NCBI GenBank assembly: GCA_023101885.1 | Contig: JALPQD010000125.1 | Span: forward strand, 1,823,501 to 1,887,500 | DNA length: 64,000 bases | From: Typhlomys cinereus | Lineage: Eukaryota > Chordata > Mammalia > Rodentia > Platacanthomyidae | Direction: 5' to 3' | Shown here: positions 49,700-61,398 of the stretch, piece by piece | How positions within the stretch are numbered: the stretch's first letter is position 1 | How the letters are laid out: each line of letters opens with the position of its first letter | Notes under the pieces: model-generated | The model's database searches: none | The model's input: only the letters and a program-made list of their open reading frames with translations | What the model was told of the DNA's origin: nothing | Program-made: the position numbers and the translations under genes

Positions 49700-49749
49700 G
49701 GCCCCTGTGCAAGGATGACACGCAAATTCGTGAAGCGTTCCATATTTTT
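49643..49749 (+). ncRNA. U6 snRNA retrocopy, full length, fused to L1 3' end
   Basis: All 107 nucleotides of spliceosomal U6 snRNA are present, from GTGCTCACTTCGGCAGCAC through the ACAGAGA box, AGCATGG, the ISL region and the CATATTTTT end. Against the standard U6 sequence I count two differences: A for G in the 5' stem-loop (7th base) and T for C in the CTGCGC-like stretch (CTGTGC). It is not a normal U6 gene: upstream I see no proximal sequence element and no TATA box at the usual spacing, and it directly abuts L1 sequence with a shared target duplication (ATAAAGTGCTCA 49629-49640 against ATGAAGTGCTCA 50524-50535). Pol III transcription in vivo cannot be excluded because external promoters could be supplied by chance. 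Confidence 0.9.
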
Positions 49750-50523
49750 ATAAAAAGTAACCATTTTGCAAATGGGTAATTGACCCCTCCCTTACTGAGG
49801 TTTCCTACTTTTATTACATCTACCCTTGAATGTGCTATTATAACAAGACTCCAGTTTAACAGCTTTCTTTCTCTGGCCAGGGGGTGACATACAGTGCCCA
49901 TCACGATGGAGTGAAGGGCATTGCAGGAGCAACAAAACTGCAAAAGAAAATCAACAAACCACAATCCAGAACTTCAGAGACTCTATATCAACCACCTAGA
50001 ACTGGGCCAGACTAATCTCCCCCCATCCTGAAGCTCAGGAACATTTGCGGAAGAGGGGGCAGAAAGAGTGTAAGAGCAAAAGGATGGGAGGAGCAATGAT
50101 TTGCAAGATACTCCACACAAGTTAGGGCCGAAGCAATCATAATTGGACATTGCATGCCTGGCGCAATGTCCAACACACTATTGACATCACAAAGTCTAGC
50201 ATCTGCTAAAGGCACCAAGATCCTTGGAGGCAAGAGATTGACAGCCACAGTAGTGTTCCTATGCTTAAGGGGAACACGGGAAAGGGTTCAGGGAAATGCC
50301 ACTGGGTCCTTGTACATCATCGGAGAGGAGGGCCCAGAGGAGAGTCAGGCATGCACAAGAAAGGACTCTCTGGGAATTGGGGCGGGAGGCACTGGGGGAT
50401 GGGGAAGGAGGGGTGAGGGGAGGGGGAGCAGGGGGTTTGGGGGGAGGAGGAGGGAGGGAGGGAACTGTTGTACCTATTAAGTTTGTATGAGCAGAAATAA
50501 TAATAAAAATGTATAAAAATAAA
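49750..50523 (+). mobile_element. L1 3' end forming the rear half of a U6/L1 chimera
   Basis: L1 sequence begins at ATAAAAAGTAACC, directly after the U6 T tract, and runs through the 3' UTR, the G-rich tract (50398-50462), TTTGTATGAGCAG and an A-rich tail to about 50523. The same starting phrase is found inside the L1 at 54.8-61.4 kb (complement near 55540), where U6 is absent. Both parts share one target duplication, so they arrived together. Frames on either strand here (50012-50573) are L1 3' UTR. Confidence 0.92.
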
Positions 50524-51006
50524 ATGAAGTGCTCATCATACTTTAAATATGTTAATGAAATGAGTTGGCTCATTATTTATTACACATGCAGGATATTTTA
50601 TAATGCAAGACAATAGCTAACATATGCTCCACCAGGTCTAAAATTCATGTAATTTGATATTTATGAACCAAACTAATTTCACATTCTTCATATAGTATTT
50701 ATTATCTAAAATATGTAAAATATAGAAACTCAGTATTGTAGTGGATTGAAACAAATTTGTCAAACCAGACACATTACAACCATGTCTTAGTATATAAATT
50801 TCTTAGTTTTTTAAACCTTAAAATCAGATAGTCTTTTTTATATCTATAAATCCAGCATATTGAAGCATATAGAGTCATGCATATAATTGTACTAGCAATT
50901 TCTATTTATGGTGGGATTATTATAGACATACACACACTTCCCAAATTCTACATCATAAAAAAACGGATTCTAAGAGCCCAGTGGTGCAATTAAAACAATA
51001 AAGTTT

Positions 51007-51442
51007 GTGGTTGTGATAGTTAATCCTGGATGTCAACTTGACACACTTGTCATTAACTAAGATCAGCGGAGAACACCTGAAGAGACTATCCAAATCAACA
51101 CATTTAAAATACAATAAAATAGTCTTTAAAAAGCCCAGCACCAGATCCAATCAAATCCTCCCTAGATCTCATTGGAACCTCCCAGTAATGGACAAGATAA
51201 AAGGAACCACAGAACAGAAGATTGGGAAGAAGACAGACTCTCCAGGAATCCTCCAGCCACATGGATGTGCGCCTTGTCTTAGCCTGCCTACAGTTTCAGC
51301 CACTAACCATGTCACCTCCACCATAAAAGACTGTCTCTACTCTCTGGAACCCTAAGGTGAATTAATTTCCTTTTATCCCTTAAGTTATTTGACTTTTGGT
51401 GTTCTTTCACAGCAATAGTTTAAGAGTAACTGTTACAGTGGT
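51007..51442 (+). mobile_element. Solo ERVL-type LTR (51012-51437) with 5-bp duplication
   Basis: A 426-bp LTR of the same family as 21363-21791: TGTGATAGTTAATCC start, GTTACA end. GTGGT occurs at 51007-51011 and 51438-51442. A 105-codon frame (51038-51355) falls within the LTR; it is not supported as a gene. Confidence 0.9.
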
Positions 51443-51573
51443 TGAATAACTCCCTTAAAGACAGTAAAGAATCGTTTATGAAACCAAATCAAACACTATT
51501 TGAGTGCAAAGTTCACACTCTTAAATATCATGGTAGACTGCTCACATGTTTGTTGAACTGAATTGTCAAATTG

Positions 51574-51601
51574 AACACACACACACACACTCATACACAC
51601 C

Positions 51602-51655
<54 letters not shown>
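51574..51655. repeat. (CA)n microsatellite
   Basis: CA run of about 80 bases with two short interruptions near 51591-51604. Confidence 0.95.
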
Positions 51656-51657
<2 letters not shown>

Positions 51658-52309
51658 GAGCCACTTTCATTAGATGGGTTTTAATTGCAACTTTCCAAGT
51701 GGAGTCAAATACTCAGTACTTTCATTTGTTTTTAGTAACTGAAAGTCAAAATGTTGAATATCAATGACCACATTCACTTGAAGGGAATTGTATTATCTAT
51801 CTTAAATAATAAAAAAAGAAAGAAGGAAATAATCTCAAAACTAAAATTCTTACATTCCCACATTTATCAATTTTGTTATTTTCTGTTATTTCCTTATAGA
51901 AAATGAGATTGTTTTCAAATAAAAAAGTCATACTGTGGACTGGCGTAATCCTTCAGTGAATAAAGAAAGGTGCCTTCACATAACCTTGGCTATAGGATTT
52001 TGCTCCCCAGAGGCTACATGGTTGAGGAGAGAACCAAATGCAAAAATTTGTCCTTTAAACCCCAAAGATGCATTGCAGAACACATATGACTCTTCTCTCT
52101 TTCTGTCTCTCATTCCTTTTCACTTTCTTTCAAATCAATAAAATAGTCTTTAAAAATCATTCTGTGTGTCATTTCATTTTAGTTATATTCTGAACCCTAG
52201 ATCTGGAAGAGAAGCAAACTCTATGCAATTATATGTTGTGTTTTCTAATCTATTTAAAATATTAAATGAGCACATATCTGATTATGAAGTCACATTAATA
52301 TTTTTATTT

Positions 52310-52555
52310 TAAATTTTATTTATTTTGCTATGTATTTATTAGAGAAAGAGAGGGAGAAAGGTAGAGAGAAAGAGAAAGAGAATGATAGTGAGAGAGCACA
52401 TACATGTATGCCATGGTACATGAGTAGAGACCAGAAGATAACTGTCAGAAGTCATATCTCTTTTTCTTTCATGTGGATTTTCAAGAATCAAACTCAGCTC
52501 ATTAGATTTATGATCAGGTACCTTATCCACTGAGCTCTCTTACCTGCTCAACTTA
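52310..52555 (-). mobile_element. tRNA-derived SINE with purine-rich tail
   Basis: The plus strand shows a T-rich tail, a GAGAAAG/GAGGGAG-rich run (52343-52395), and then a reversed SINE ending with GAATCAAACTCAGCTCATTA and ATCCACTGAGCTCTCTTACC, the box-B and box-A regions of a tRNA-derived SINE. Confidence 0.75.
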
Positions 52556-52613
52556 TCAATCTAAAACCTCAGAGGAAGAGAACCTTTATGATCTTAAGAT
52601 CATAATTAAATTA

Positions 52614-52840
52614 AAAATGTACTTATCTGGGCTGAGAGATGGCTCAGGGGTTAAGACGCTGCTTTGCAAGTAGAAGGTCCTGAGATCAGATCCCAGGTCC
52701 CATGTTAAAAAAAACACCAGGCAGAAGCAACAGATGGAAATCTCTCAGTAAACCAAAAAGGAGGTAGAAGCAATCCAGGATGATTTCTGAAGTCACCCTT
52801 GGTCCTACACAGAAACACACAGTAACCTCTGACACACATA

Positions 52841-52891
<51 letters not shown>

Positions 52892-52929
52892 TAAATAAAT
52901 AAATAAAATATTTTAAAATGTACTTATCT
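52614..52929 (+). mobile_element. tRNA-derived SINE (52629-52914) with 15-bp duplication
   Basis: Good example of the window's main SINE: GGGCTGAGAGATGGCTCAGG head, GGTCCTGAGATCAGATCCC box-B region, CACCAGGCAGAAGCAACAG body, a CA run (52848-52890) and an (AAAT)n end. A perfect direct repeat, AAAATGTACTTATCT, occurs at 52614-52628 and 52915-52929. The related copies are at 8.5, 19.4 and 33.7 kb. Confidence 0.93.
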
Positions 52930-54780
52930 AACATTTTATCATTTTCAATTTGCATTATATTTTGTATCCCTTAGGAAATATTTACAAAAATGTAGGGGTG
53001 ATAAGGATATTGGGATTATCCATGGAGCACAGTCTTTACTGTTTTGATATTTTAGGCCTATAGCAAGGTTAATTTTCTCCAGACTACAGAACACTGTGTT
53101 AAACAGGAATGTTTATAAAAGTATTTATAAAGTTCTCATGTTTCCTTTTAAAATTTATTTTCTTAATGCAATTTTTCCCATTAATTACAACATATTTTAA
53201 TATTCATTAACCTTAATTGTCTAATAGCACCAAAAGGGGAACTAACACTTTAGTTTATCCACGATAAACACTTTAAACGTTTGAAAGATTTAATCTTCTA
53301 ACTGCATTTCGCATCTTGGACAGAGGTAGGTACAGAAAGAAAGATGATACTAAAAAGTGAAAGTTATTATGTAAATATTTCATATTATTTATTTAATCCA
53401 TTTGGTCTTGTAACATAGGCCTTAAAATGAATGAACAGAAAATAAAAGGCCAGAACAACTAACTGCACTAAAGTCACAAAACTAGTTATTGGTTGAGGCA
53501 AGATTTGAATTCAGATATTTTATGATTCTATATGTGTATTTTTCTAGTATACATTAATGTCAACTCTAACATGTGTACAGGAGGCAGATTTTTTTCTGCA
53601 TTCTTACACTAAAAATCAACTTTAACACAAATGAAATAATTATTCTGAGATTACATGAAAAATTAATGAAATAATTGGAGATAAAACCTAGGAAATGTGT
53701 TTCCTGCTAGATATATAACTCACACATTAAATGTATGTGTTCTAAGGAGGTTGCACTATCTTAATAAATCAAATATTTATTTATTATAAATCAGATGCAC
53801 AATTAATGGTTCATTGTTTGTAATGACTTCAATATAAAGCAAATTTAATTGGGAAACTCTGAAATTAAAGTTTTGATCATAATATTAATTTGTATCAATT
53901 GTGCATATAAATTATTTTTTATTTTCTAGGCTACAAACTCTGTACTTTTAGAGGCAAGCTAAGACTTTCAGCTTAAGAAATGAGGGGCTTTTTAAAAAAA
54001 ACTACTAATGTGAAATAAGTGATAATTAAATGGTATCAAAGCAGAAAATTTCATACCAAATGTCCTTGATTTTGCTCTTTAAGTTGTGTAAAGGAGGCGT
54101 TAAAAAAAGTGGAAATAATCCAGAAATTATAGTTTGCCTCCTTTCTACTATAGAAGGTGTGAAAACAGAAAATATTTTCATCAAGTGATAAAATTATATT
54201 CTAGTCTTAATTTGATGGTGAGATGAGTGTGAATAGAGAGGTCATTAGCTAAATAATAGTTACTTGACAACTTTAAATTGTACATATTAGAAAACTTAGA
54301 AAACATACTTTGTATCCTGTAAAAGTAGATATTTTGTTTGTTACTTTACTTGTTTCAGAAATTTACATGTGCCAGTTCAAAACATGAATTAATTTTAAGG
54401 TCATTAAAATTATAGTGGCAATTGCTGACACTATCGTTTTTTTTTTTTTGTTTTTCACTGAACAAATATTTGTCAAATGCTAGCAGCACACTGTATGATA
54501 GATATAAATATTAACAAGATTAAAAAAATCTCTGCCCATATCAAGCTTACACATTGTTTTTCTACCATCATTTCTCAGTTTATTTAAGGATTGACCTGTA
54601 ATAGACCGATGACCTAGAAGGGTCAGAATAAATGTTATGGTGGCTTATTAAGGATTTTCTAACAAAATGTGCAAGATCCAGAATAGAGTGACTTCAAATA
54701 GAACTGTCAAGTTTGTAATAATGTTCAAATGAATTAATAATCATCAGATAAGAGTGATTTTAAAATTATTACAGCATCCT
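52930..54780. other. Unique sequence with a MIR and an old repeat
   Basis: No gene. About 53410-53535 (CACTAAAGTCACAAAACTAG, GCAAGATTTGAATTCAGA) fits MIR. About 54460-54545 resembles an ancient interspersed repeat (ACAAATATTTGTCAAATGC, AAATCTCTGCCCATATCAAG) whose family I did not settle. Confidence 0.55.
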
Positions 54781-55800
54781 TTTTTTCTATTAATACATTT
54801 TTATTATTATTTCAGCTCATACAAACTTAATAGGTACACCAGTTTCCTCCCTCCCTCCTCCTCCCCCTGTACCCTCTACACCCCCTCCCCACCTCTTCCC
54901 TCCCCATCCCCCAGTGCCTCCCGCCCCAATTCCCAGAGAGTTCTTTCTTGTGCATGCCTGATTTTCCTCTGGGTCCTCCTCTCCGATGACGTACAAGGAC
55001 CCAGTGGCCTTTCCCTGAACCCTTTCCCGTGTTCCCCTTAGGTATAGGAACACTGCTGTGGCTGTCAATCCCTTGCCTCCAAGGATCTTGGTGCCTTTAG
55101 CAGATGCTAGACTTTGTGAGGTCAATAGTGTGTTGGACAATGCGCAGGGCACGTAAAGTCCAATTATGATTGCTTCAGCCTTAACTTGTATGGAGTATCT
55201 TACATATCATTGCTCCTCCCATCCTTTTGCTCTTACAATCTTACCGCCCCCTCTTCCGCAAATTTTCCTGAGCTTCAGGATGGGGAGAGATTAAGCTGGC
55301 CTAGTTCTAGGTGGTTGATATAGAGTCTCTGAAGTTCTGGATAGTGGTTTGTTGATTTTCTTTTGCAGTTTTGCTGCTCCTGCAATGCCCTTCACTCCAT
55401 CCTGGTGGGCATTGTATGTTACCCCCTGGCCAGAGACAAAAAGCTGTTAAACTAGAGTCTTGTGATAAAAGCACATTCAAAGGTAGATGTAATAAAAGTG
55501 GGAAACCACAGTGAGGGAGGGGTCTATCACCCATTTGCAACATGGTTACTTTTTATCTGCCAGACTATATGCCCTCCTCTTCTAGGAGATCATACCCCCT
55601 CAGTAGTAAATGATCAGGAACAAAAGTTTGTGAACTTAATCAGATGTCTCATTACTTATTTGAGTCCTTGATGGAGGCCTATTTTCTCTGCTGTAACATG
55701 GACCCTTCTCTCCTTGTTTCTGGTGTGGTCCTCCTAACCCATCCCTCCTGTTCGTAATCCTTGCAATTACTGTCTCTAGGTGGGCTGGGTGGGTTTGGTA

Positions 55801-58800
55801 CTAAGAGCCACCTACTAGGGAGGACATACGGCGCTTAATTTTCTGTGTCTGGGATACTTCACTTAATATAATTGTTTCTAATGACATCCATTTCCCGGCA
55901 AATTCCAGTAATTCATCATTTTTGATGGCTGAGTAGTACTCCATTGTATAGATGTACCACTGTTTCCTCATCCACTCGTCAACTGTTGGACATTTGGGTT
56001 GATTCCATGACTTTGCTATTGTAAACAGTGCTGCTATGAACATGGTCGTGCTTGTGCTATCAAGGTGAACCTCTGCTGTATGGGGGGTTATTCCCAAAAG
56101 GGGAATAGCAGGGTTTTATGGCATTTCAATCTCTAATTTCTTTAAGAGTCTCCAGACGGCTCGCCAGAGTGGCTGTATAAGCCTGCATTCCCACCAGCAA
56201 TGTAGGAGAGATCCCCTCTCTCCACATCCTCTCCAGCATTTGTTGTTGTTTGTATTGTGGATTTTTGCCATCCTGACCGGGGTGAGATGATATCTCAGGG
56301 AAGTTTTGATTTGCATTTCCCTGATGGCTAAAGAAGTGGAGCATTTTTTAAGATATGTGTTAGACATTTCAATTTCATCCCTGGTAAAGTTTGTTTTAAG
56401 TTCCAGGGCCCATTTTTTAATTGGGCCATTGGTTTCCTTGGTGTTTAGTTTCCTAAGTTCTTTGTGCACTCTGGACAGCAGAGTTCTATCAGATGTGTGG
56501 TTAGTGAAGATTTTTCTCCCATTCTGTGGGTTGCCTTTGAGCTCTTGTTACAATCTCTTTATCTGAACAGAACCTCTTTAATTTCCCAAGATCCCAACTG
56601 TTGAGAGTTAGTAGCAGTGACTGTGACATTGGATATCTGTTTAGGAACTGTTGGCCTAGCCCAATCAGCTCGAGGGAGTTCCCTATCTTTTCAACTATGG
56701 TTTTTATAGTCTCTGGCCTGATATCAAGGTCCTTGATTCATTTGGAATTAAGTCTTGTACATGGTGACAAGTACGGGTCCAGCTTTAATCTTCTGCATGT
56801 GGAGATCCAGTTTTGCCAGCACCATTTGTTGAAGATGTTGTTCTATTTCCATTGGATTTTTTGGGCCCCTTTGTCCAACACCAAATGGCTGTAATTTTGT
56901 GGGCTTATATCTGGGTCTCCAATCCTCATCCATTGATCTGTGTGTCTATTCTGGAGCCAGTACCAGGCTGTCTTTATAACTATGGATTTTTAGAATAGAC
57001 TTAGGTTCGGTATGGTAATACCTCCAGCAGTGTTTTTGTTACTCAGGATTGTCTTGGCTATCCTGGGTCTTTTGTGCCTCCATATGAATTTTGAGATTGT
57101 TTGGTCAACTTCTTTAAAGAATTGCTTTGGGATTTTAATTGGTATAGCATTGAATTTGTATATTGCCTTTGGTAGGATGGTCATTTTTACAATGTTGATT
57201 CTGCCAATCCAGGAACAAGGGAGGTCTTTCCACCTTCTGGTGTCTTCTGCTATTTCTTTCTTTAGGGTTTTAACGTTTTCATTGTAAAGGTCTTTTACCT
57301 CCTTGGTTAGGTTTATACCAAGGTGTTTCATTTTTTTTTAGGGGCTATAGTAAATGGGATTGTTTCTCTCAAGGGTTTTTCACTTCTTTCATTCTGGGCA
57401 TATAGGAAGGCCTCTGATATTTGCACATGTACTTTGTTTCCTGCCACCCTGCTGAACTTCTCAATTAGTTCCAGAAGCTTCCTGGTGGAGTTTTTGGGAT
57501 CACTGAGGTATAAGATCATGTCATCTGCAAATAGGGATAGCTTGACTTCTTCCTTGCCGATTTGAATCCCTCTTATGTCCCTTTCTTGTCTTATGGCTTC
57601 AGCTAAGACTTCAAGTACAATATTGAATAGAAGTGGTGAGAGTGGACAGCCTTGTCTAGTTCCTGATTGAAGTGGGAATGCTTCCAATTGTTCCCCATTG
57701 AGCATAATCCTTGCTGTGGGCTTGTTGTATACAGCTTTTATTATATTGATAAAGGTTCCTTCAATTCCTACTGTCTCTAACGTTTTGATCATAAAAGGCT
57801 GTTGGATCTTGTCAAAAGCTTTTTCTGCATCAATCGAGAGTATCATGTGGTCTTGGACTTTGGACTGGTTTACATGATGATTTACATTTATTGATGTGCG
57901 TATGTTGAACCAACCTTGTGTGCCGGGGATGAAGCCTACTTGGTCCCCATGAATAATCTTTTTAATATGTTTTTGAATCCGATTTGCTAAGACTTTTTTG
58001 AGAATCTTTGTGTCTGTGTTCATCAGAGACATCGACCTATAGGTTTCTTTTTTAAGTGAGTCTTTATTAGGTTTTGGGATTAAGACGATATTAACTTCAT
58101 AGAAGGAATTTGGTAGTGTTCCTTCCTTTGCTATTTGATGGAACAGATTAAGGAGTATTGGTGTTATTAACTCCTTAAATGTCTGGTAGAACTCTGTGCT
58201 GAATCCATCTGGTCCAGGACATTTTTTGGTGGGAAGATTTGAGATTATTTCTTCAATTTCCTTATATTTTATAGGACTATTTAAATAATTCACAACTTCC
58301 TGATTCAATTTAGGTGAGTTGTGTTTACTTAGAAATTCATCCATCTCTTTTGTGTTGTTAGCTTTCACAGAGTATCATTTTTTGAAATATGATGTTATAA
58401 TTCTCTGGATTTCTTGGGTATCAGTAGTGATAACTCCATGTTCATTTCTAATTTTGTTAATTTGGGTTTTCTCTCTCTTCCTTTTGGTTAATTTAGCTAG
58501 GGGTGTATCATTCTTATCGATTTTTTCAAAGAACCAGCTTTTTGACTGGTTGATTTTTTCTATCGTTTTCTTAATCTCGATTTCAGATATTTCTCCCTTT
58601 CTCCTCTCTTCTACTACTTTTGGGATCAGATTGCTCTAGTTACTGTAAAGCTTTAAGCTGCATTTTTAAGTTATTTCTGATGTTTCCATTTTTTTGATGT
58701 AGGCATTAAGAGCTATGAACTTACCCCTTAGAACAGCTTTCATTGTGTCCCAGAGATTTTGGTAAGTTGTATTTTCATTATCATTCACTTTCAGGAAATC

Positions 58801-59613
58801 TTGAATTTCCTTTTTAATTTCTTCCTGAATCCAGTTCTCATTCAGCATCATATTGTTAAGTTTCCAGGAGTTAATGTATTTTCTCTTGTTTCTTGTGTTG
58901 TGGATGTCCAGCTTTAGGCCATGGTGGTCTGACAGGGCACAGGTTAGAATTTCAACTTTTTTGTACATGTGTAGATTCATTTTGCGGCCCAGTATGTGAT
59001 CTATTTTGGAGAAAGTTCTGTGTGCTGCTGAGAAAAATGTGTATTCTTTGGTGCGTGGGTGAAAAGTTTGATAGAAATCTGTAAGGTCCATTTCTTTAAG
59101 GGTTTGATTAAGGTCCAAAGTGTCTCTGTTAAGCTTTTGACCTGTTGATCTATCCCATGTTGAGAGGGCGGTGTTGAAGTCCCCAAGAATTATCGTTTGG
59201 GGGTTGATTTCTTGCTTTAGATGCTGTAGGGTTTTCTTAATGAATGTGGAGGGGCCCGTATTGGGTACATATATGTTCAGTATTGTGAAGTTTTCCTGGT
59301 GAATTGTACCTGTGACTAAAATGTAGTATCCATCTGTGTCTCTTATAATTTTCTTTGGTTTGAAGTTCACTTTGTCTGATATCATAATGGCTACCCCTGC
59401 CTGTTTTCTGCTTCCATTAGCTTGTAGAATTATTGACCAGCCTTTCATTTTTAGGGCATGCCTATCTTTTGTGGTGAGATGGGTTTCCTGCAGGCAGCAG
59501 ATTGATGGATTGTGATTTTTAATCCAAATTTGTAATCTGTGTCTCTTGATCAGTGAGTTAATTCCATTAACATTTAGTGTTATAACGGTGAAACTATTTT
59601 TGATTCCAGACAT
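55801..59613 (-). pseudogene. L1 ORF2 pseudogene (EN, RT, zinc knuckle)
   Basis: ORF2p normally nicks target DNA and reverse-transcribes L1 RNA. On the minus strand from 59613, residues 1-315 form the AP endonuclease with N at residue 14 (LNVNG), QETH (E at about 43), LGDFNTALS and SDHHGLK: the catalytic residues are visible. Then the RT segment (57328-58368) shows [18 protein letters not shown] and FADDMILYL. Next come [15 protein letters not shown] (57331-56990) and a cysteine/histidine block (56116-56469; WRGCGERGSLLHCWWEC). Breaks: a frameshift/stop near 58666, a TAA around 58640, a TGA near 58373 and a frameshift near 57330. The 315-codon piece and the 346-codon piece are still open. Confidence 0.9.
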
Positions 59614-59706
59614 TGATTATGTTTAGTAGTTTTTATAAGTATATTGCTTCGCTTTTAATGGTGTTATACTTGCCTTCTGTTCTCCTGGATATGCCTGTTT
59701 TTTTCT

Positions 59707-60735
59707 TCACGCTTGAGTATCATTTCTAGCATTTTTTTGAAGGCCTGGTTTGGTGGACATGTATCCCTTCAAGTTGTCTTTGTACTGGAAGATTTTTCTT
59801 TCTCCCTCGATCATGACTGATAGTTTTACAGGGTAAATCAGCCTCGGTTGACATTTTTGCTCATTCAATACTTGAAGTATGTCTCTCCAAGCTCTTCTCA
59901 CTTTTAGTGTTTCCATTGAGAAGTAATTTTTTATTTTAATAAGTTTACCTTTAAAAGTGACTTGTTTTTTCTCCCTTGAAGCTCTCAGCACCAGTTCTTT
60001 ATCTTGAAGGTGGGGTAGGAGTTTTTTAACTATTATTTGCTGTGGAGAGCTCCTGTTTTGGTCATATCTGTTTGGGGTGCGGAATGCCTCTTGTATATGC
60101 ATGGGCCTCTCTTTATTTAGATGAGGAAAGTTTTCCTTGATGATCATTTGAAAAATTTCCTCAGGGGTGGTATTTTGAGATTCTTGTTCTGGTATCCCAT
60201 GAATACACATGTTGGGCTTCTTCAGTGTTCCCATATCTCCTGGATATTTCTCTCAAGTATCTTTTTGGCTTTAACAATCTCTTCCATTGAGCAGGTTAAT
60301 ACTCCCACTTTATCTTCAAGATCTGAAATTCTGTTTTCTGCTTCATTAGTTCTGCTGATAAGACTCTCTGTGGAGTTCTGGGTTGAAGATAACTTGTCTT
60401 GTAGCTCAGTTTTAAACTCTGCTTGAGTCTGCTTTAACTGCTCTATGCCAGTTTTTGTTTCTTGCACTGTTTTTCTCAACTCCTCCAAGTGTCTGTTGTG
60501 TTCCTCTTCGAAGCGATTGATTCTATTATTTATTTCCTCCCAGATTTCCTCTTTCATAGTATTGAACATGGTAATGATCATATATTGAAGGTCGTTATCC
60601 TGGGTCAGGATATCCTTGGCCATTTTCCATGGGTTTGTTCTGGTTGGAGTCTAACATTATGGGATTAATTCCTTCAGTGGGAGATTTGTTTACTTGAGTG
60701 TTGTTTCTCATAGATTTGCACTTTGACTTTGGCAT
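59707..60735 (-). pseudogene. L1 ORF1 pseudogene (RNA-binding chaperone)
   Basis: ORF1p is the trimeric, RNA-binding nucleic-acid chaperone of L1. The probable start is the ATG at 60735-60733 (MPKSKCKS), followed by a low-complexity lead and, after a frameshift near 60610, a 134-codon coiled-coil region (60222-60623; NDLQYMIITMFNTMKEEI, heptad-like spacing). A second frameshift near 60228 moves into the C-terminal domains (59707-60234), with the PNMCIHGIPE start of the RRM-like domain, RRAWRDILQVL and QPRLIYPVKLS. It is dead because of the two frameshifts, but otherwise complete. Confidence 0.88.
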
Positions 60736-60796
60736 TGTTGTTTTAACTCTTAAGATCTTTTAATTTCAGTGCGTTTTTCACTAAACTGAATTATTT

Positions 60797-61376
60797 GGCC
60801 TGGGGTTTTGGGGGTGGGTGGAGACAGAGCTTACCTAGGTCGAGGTGAGTCCAGGCTGGACCCCACGTGTCCCCAGCAGCAGAGTGGGGGAAGGAAGGAT
60901 GAGAGCGTCAGCGGGGCCCTATTTAAACCTGGGGAACCTGGGGGTGAGCTGGGGTGCAGGGGGGTGCCCTCTCCTCCTCCCAGGTCCTGCGCAGCAGCTC
61001 CAGCTGGATGGTGGGAGTAGGTGGGTCCTTTGGGCGGCCTGGGGCTCTGGGGGTGGGCGGGGACTGAGCTTACCTAGACTGGGGAGTTGTGAGGCCTGTC
61101 CTGGGCGGTGGAGTGGAGGGGAAGGGGGGATGGGGCGTCGGCTGGGCACTATTTAAATCCGGGGGACCTGAGGGCGGGCCGGGCGCAGAGGGGGTGCCCT
61201 CTCCTCCTCCCAGGCCCTGCACGTGCAGCTCTGGCTGGATCGTGGGAGGAGCTGGGTCCACTCTGGCAGCCTGGGGCTCTGGGGGTGGGCGGGGACCGAG
61301 CTTACCTGGGTCCTGGCACGGTGAGGCTGGGCTGGACGGCGCGCGCATGTACCGGGCGGTGGAGTGGAGGGGAAGG
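60797..61376 (-). promoter_or_regulatory. Tandem 5' UTR monomers of the L1 (promoter region)
   Basis: Two complete monomers and one partial, GC- and CpG-rich, begin in plus orientation at 60797, 61036 and 61268 (spacing 239 and 232 bp) with GCCTGGGG-type starts; the 5'-most copy (61268-61376) is cut short. Shared blocks include GTGCCCTCTCCTCCTCCCAGG and a TTTAAATA-like sequence (about 60920 and 61152). Mouse and rat L1s also drive transcription from tandem monomers. The short frames in this tract (60808-61432) are monomer by-products. Confidence 0.9.
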
Positions 61377-61398
61377 GTACACATTTTTTTCTTAAATA

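Larger units (their letters stand above)
54780..61392 (-). mobile_element. Near full-length L1 with tandem 5' UTR monomers
   Basis: A minus-strand LINE-1 of about 6.6 kb. From its 3' end on the left: A-rich tail (54789-54815), 3' UTR and polypyrimidine tract, ORF2 (about 55800-59613), an inter-ORF gap, ORF1 (59707-60735) and a GC-rich 5' UTR of tandem monomers (60797-61376). It is far less decayed than the other L1s but both ORFs carry stops or frameshifts, so it is not active. TTTTTTTCT at 54780-54788 and 61384-61392 is a possible 9-bp target duplication. Confidence 0.93.

Noticed and set aside
49643..49749. Functional U6 snRNA gene
   Set aside because: The U6 sequence is nearly perfect, but it is fused to L1 sequence, shares its target duplication and lacks the upstream PSE/TATA arrangement of a Pol III U6 gene.
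57012..57287. Plus-strand 91-codon frame in the large L1
   Set aside because: It is antisense to ORF2 of the L1, and the minus-strand frame is the one that encodes known L1 motifs.
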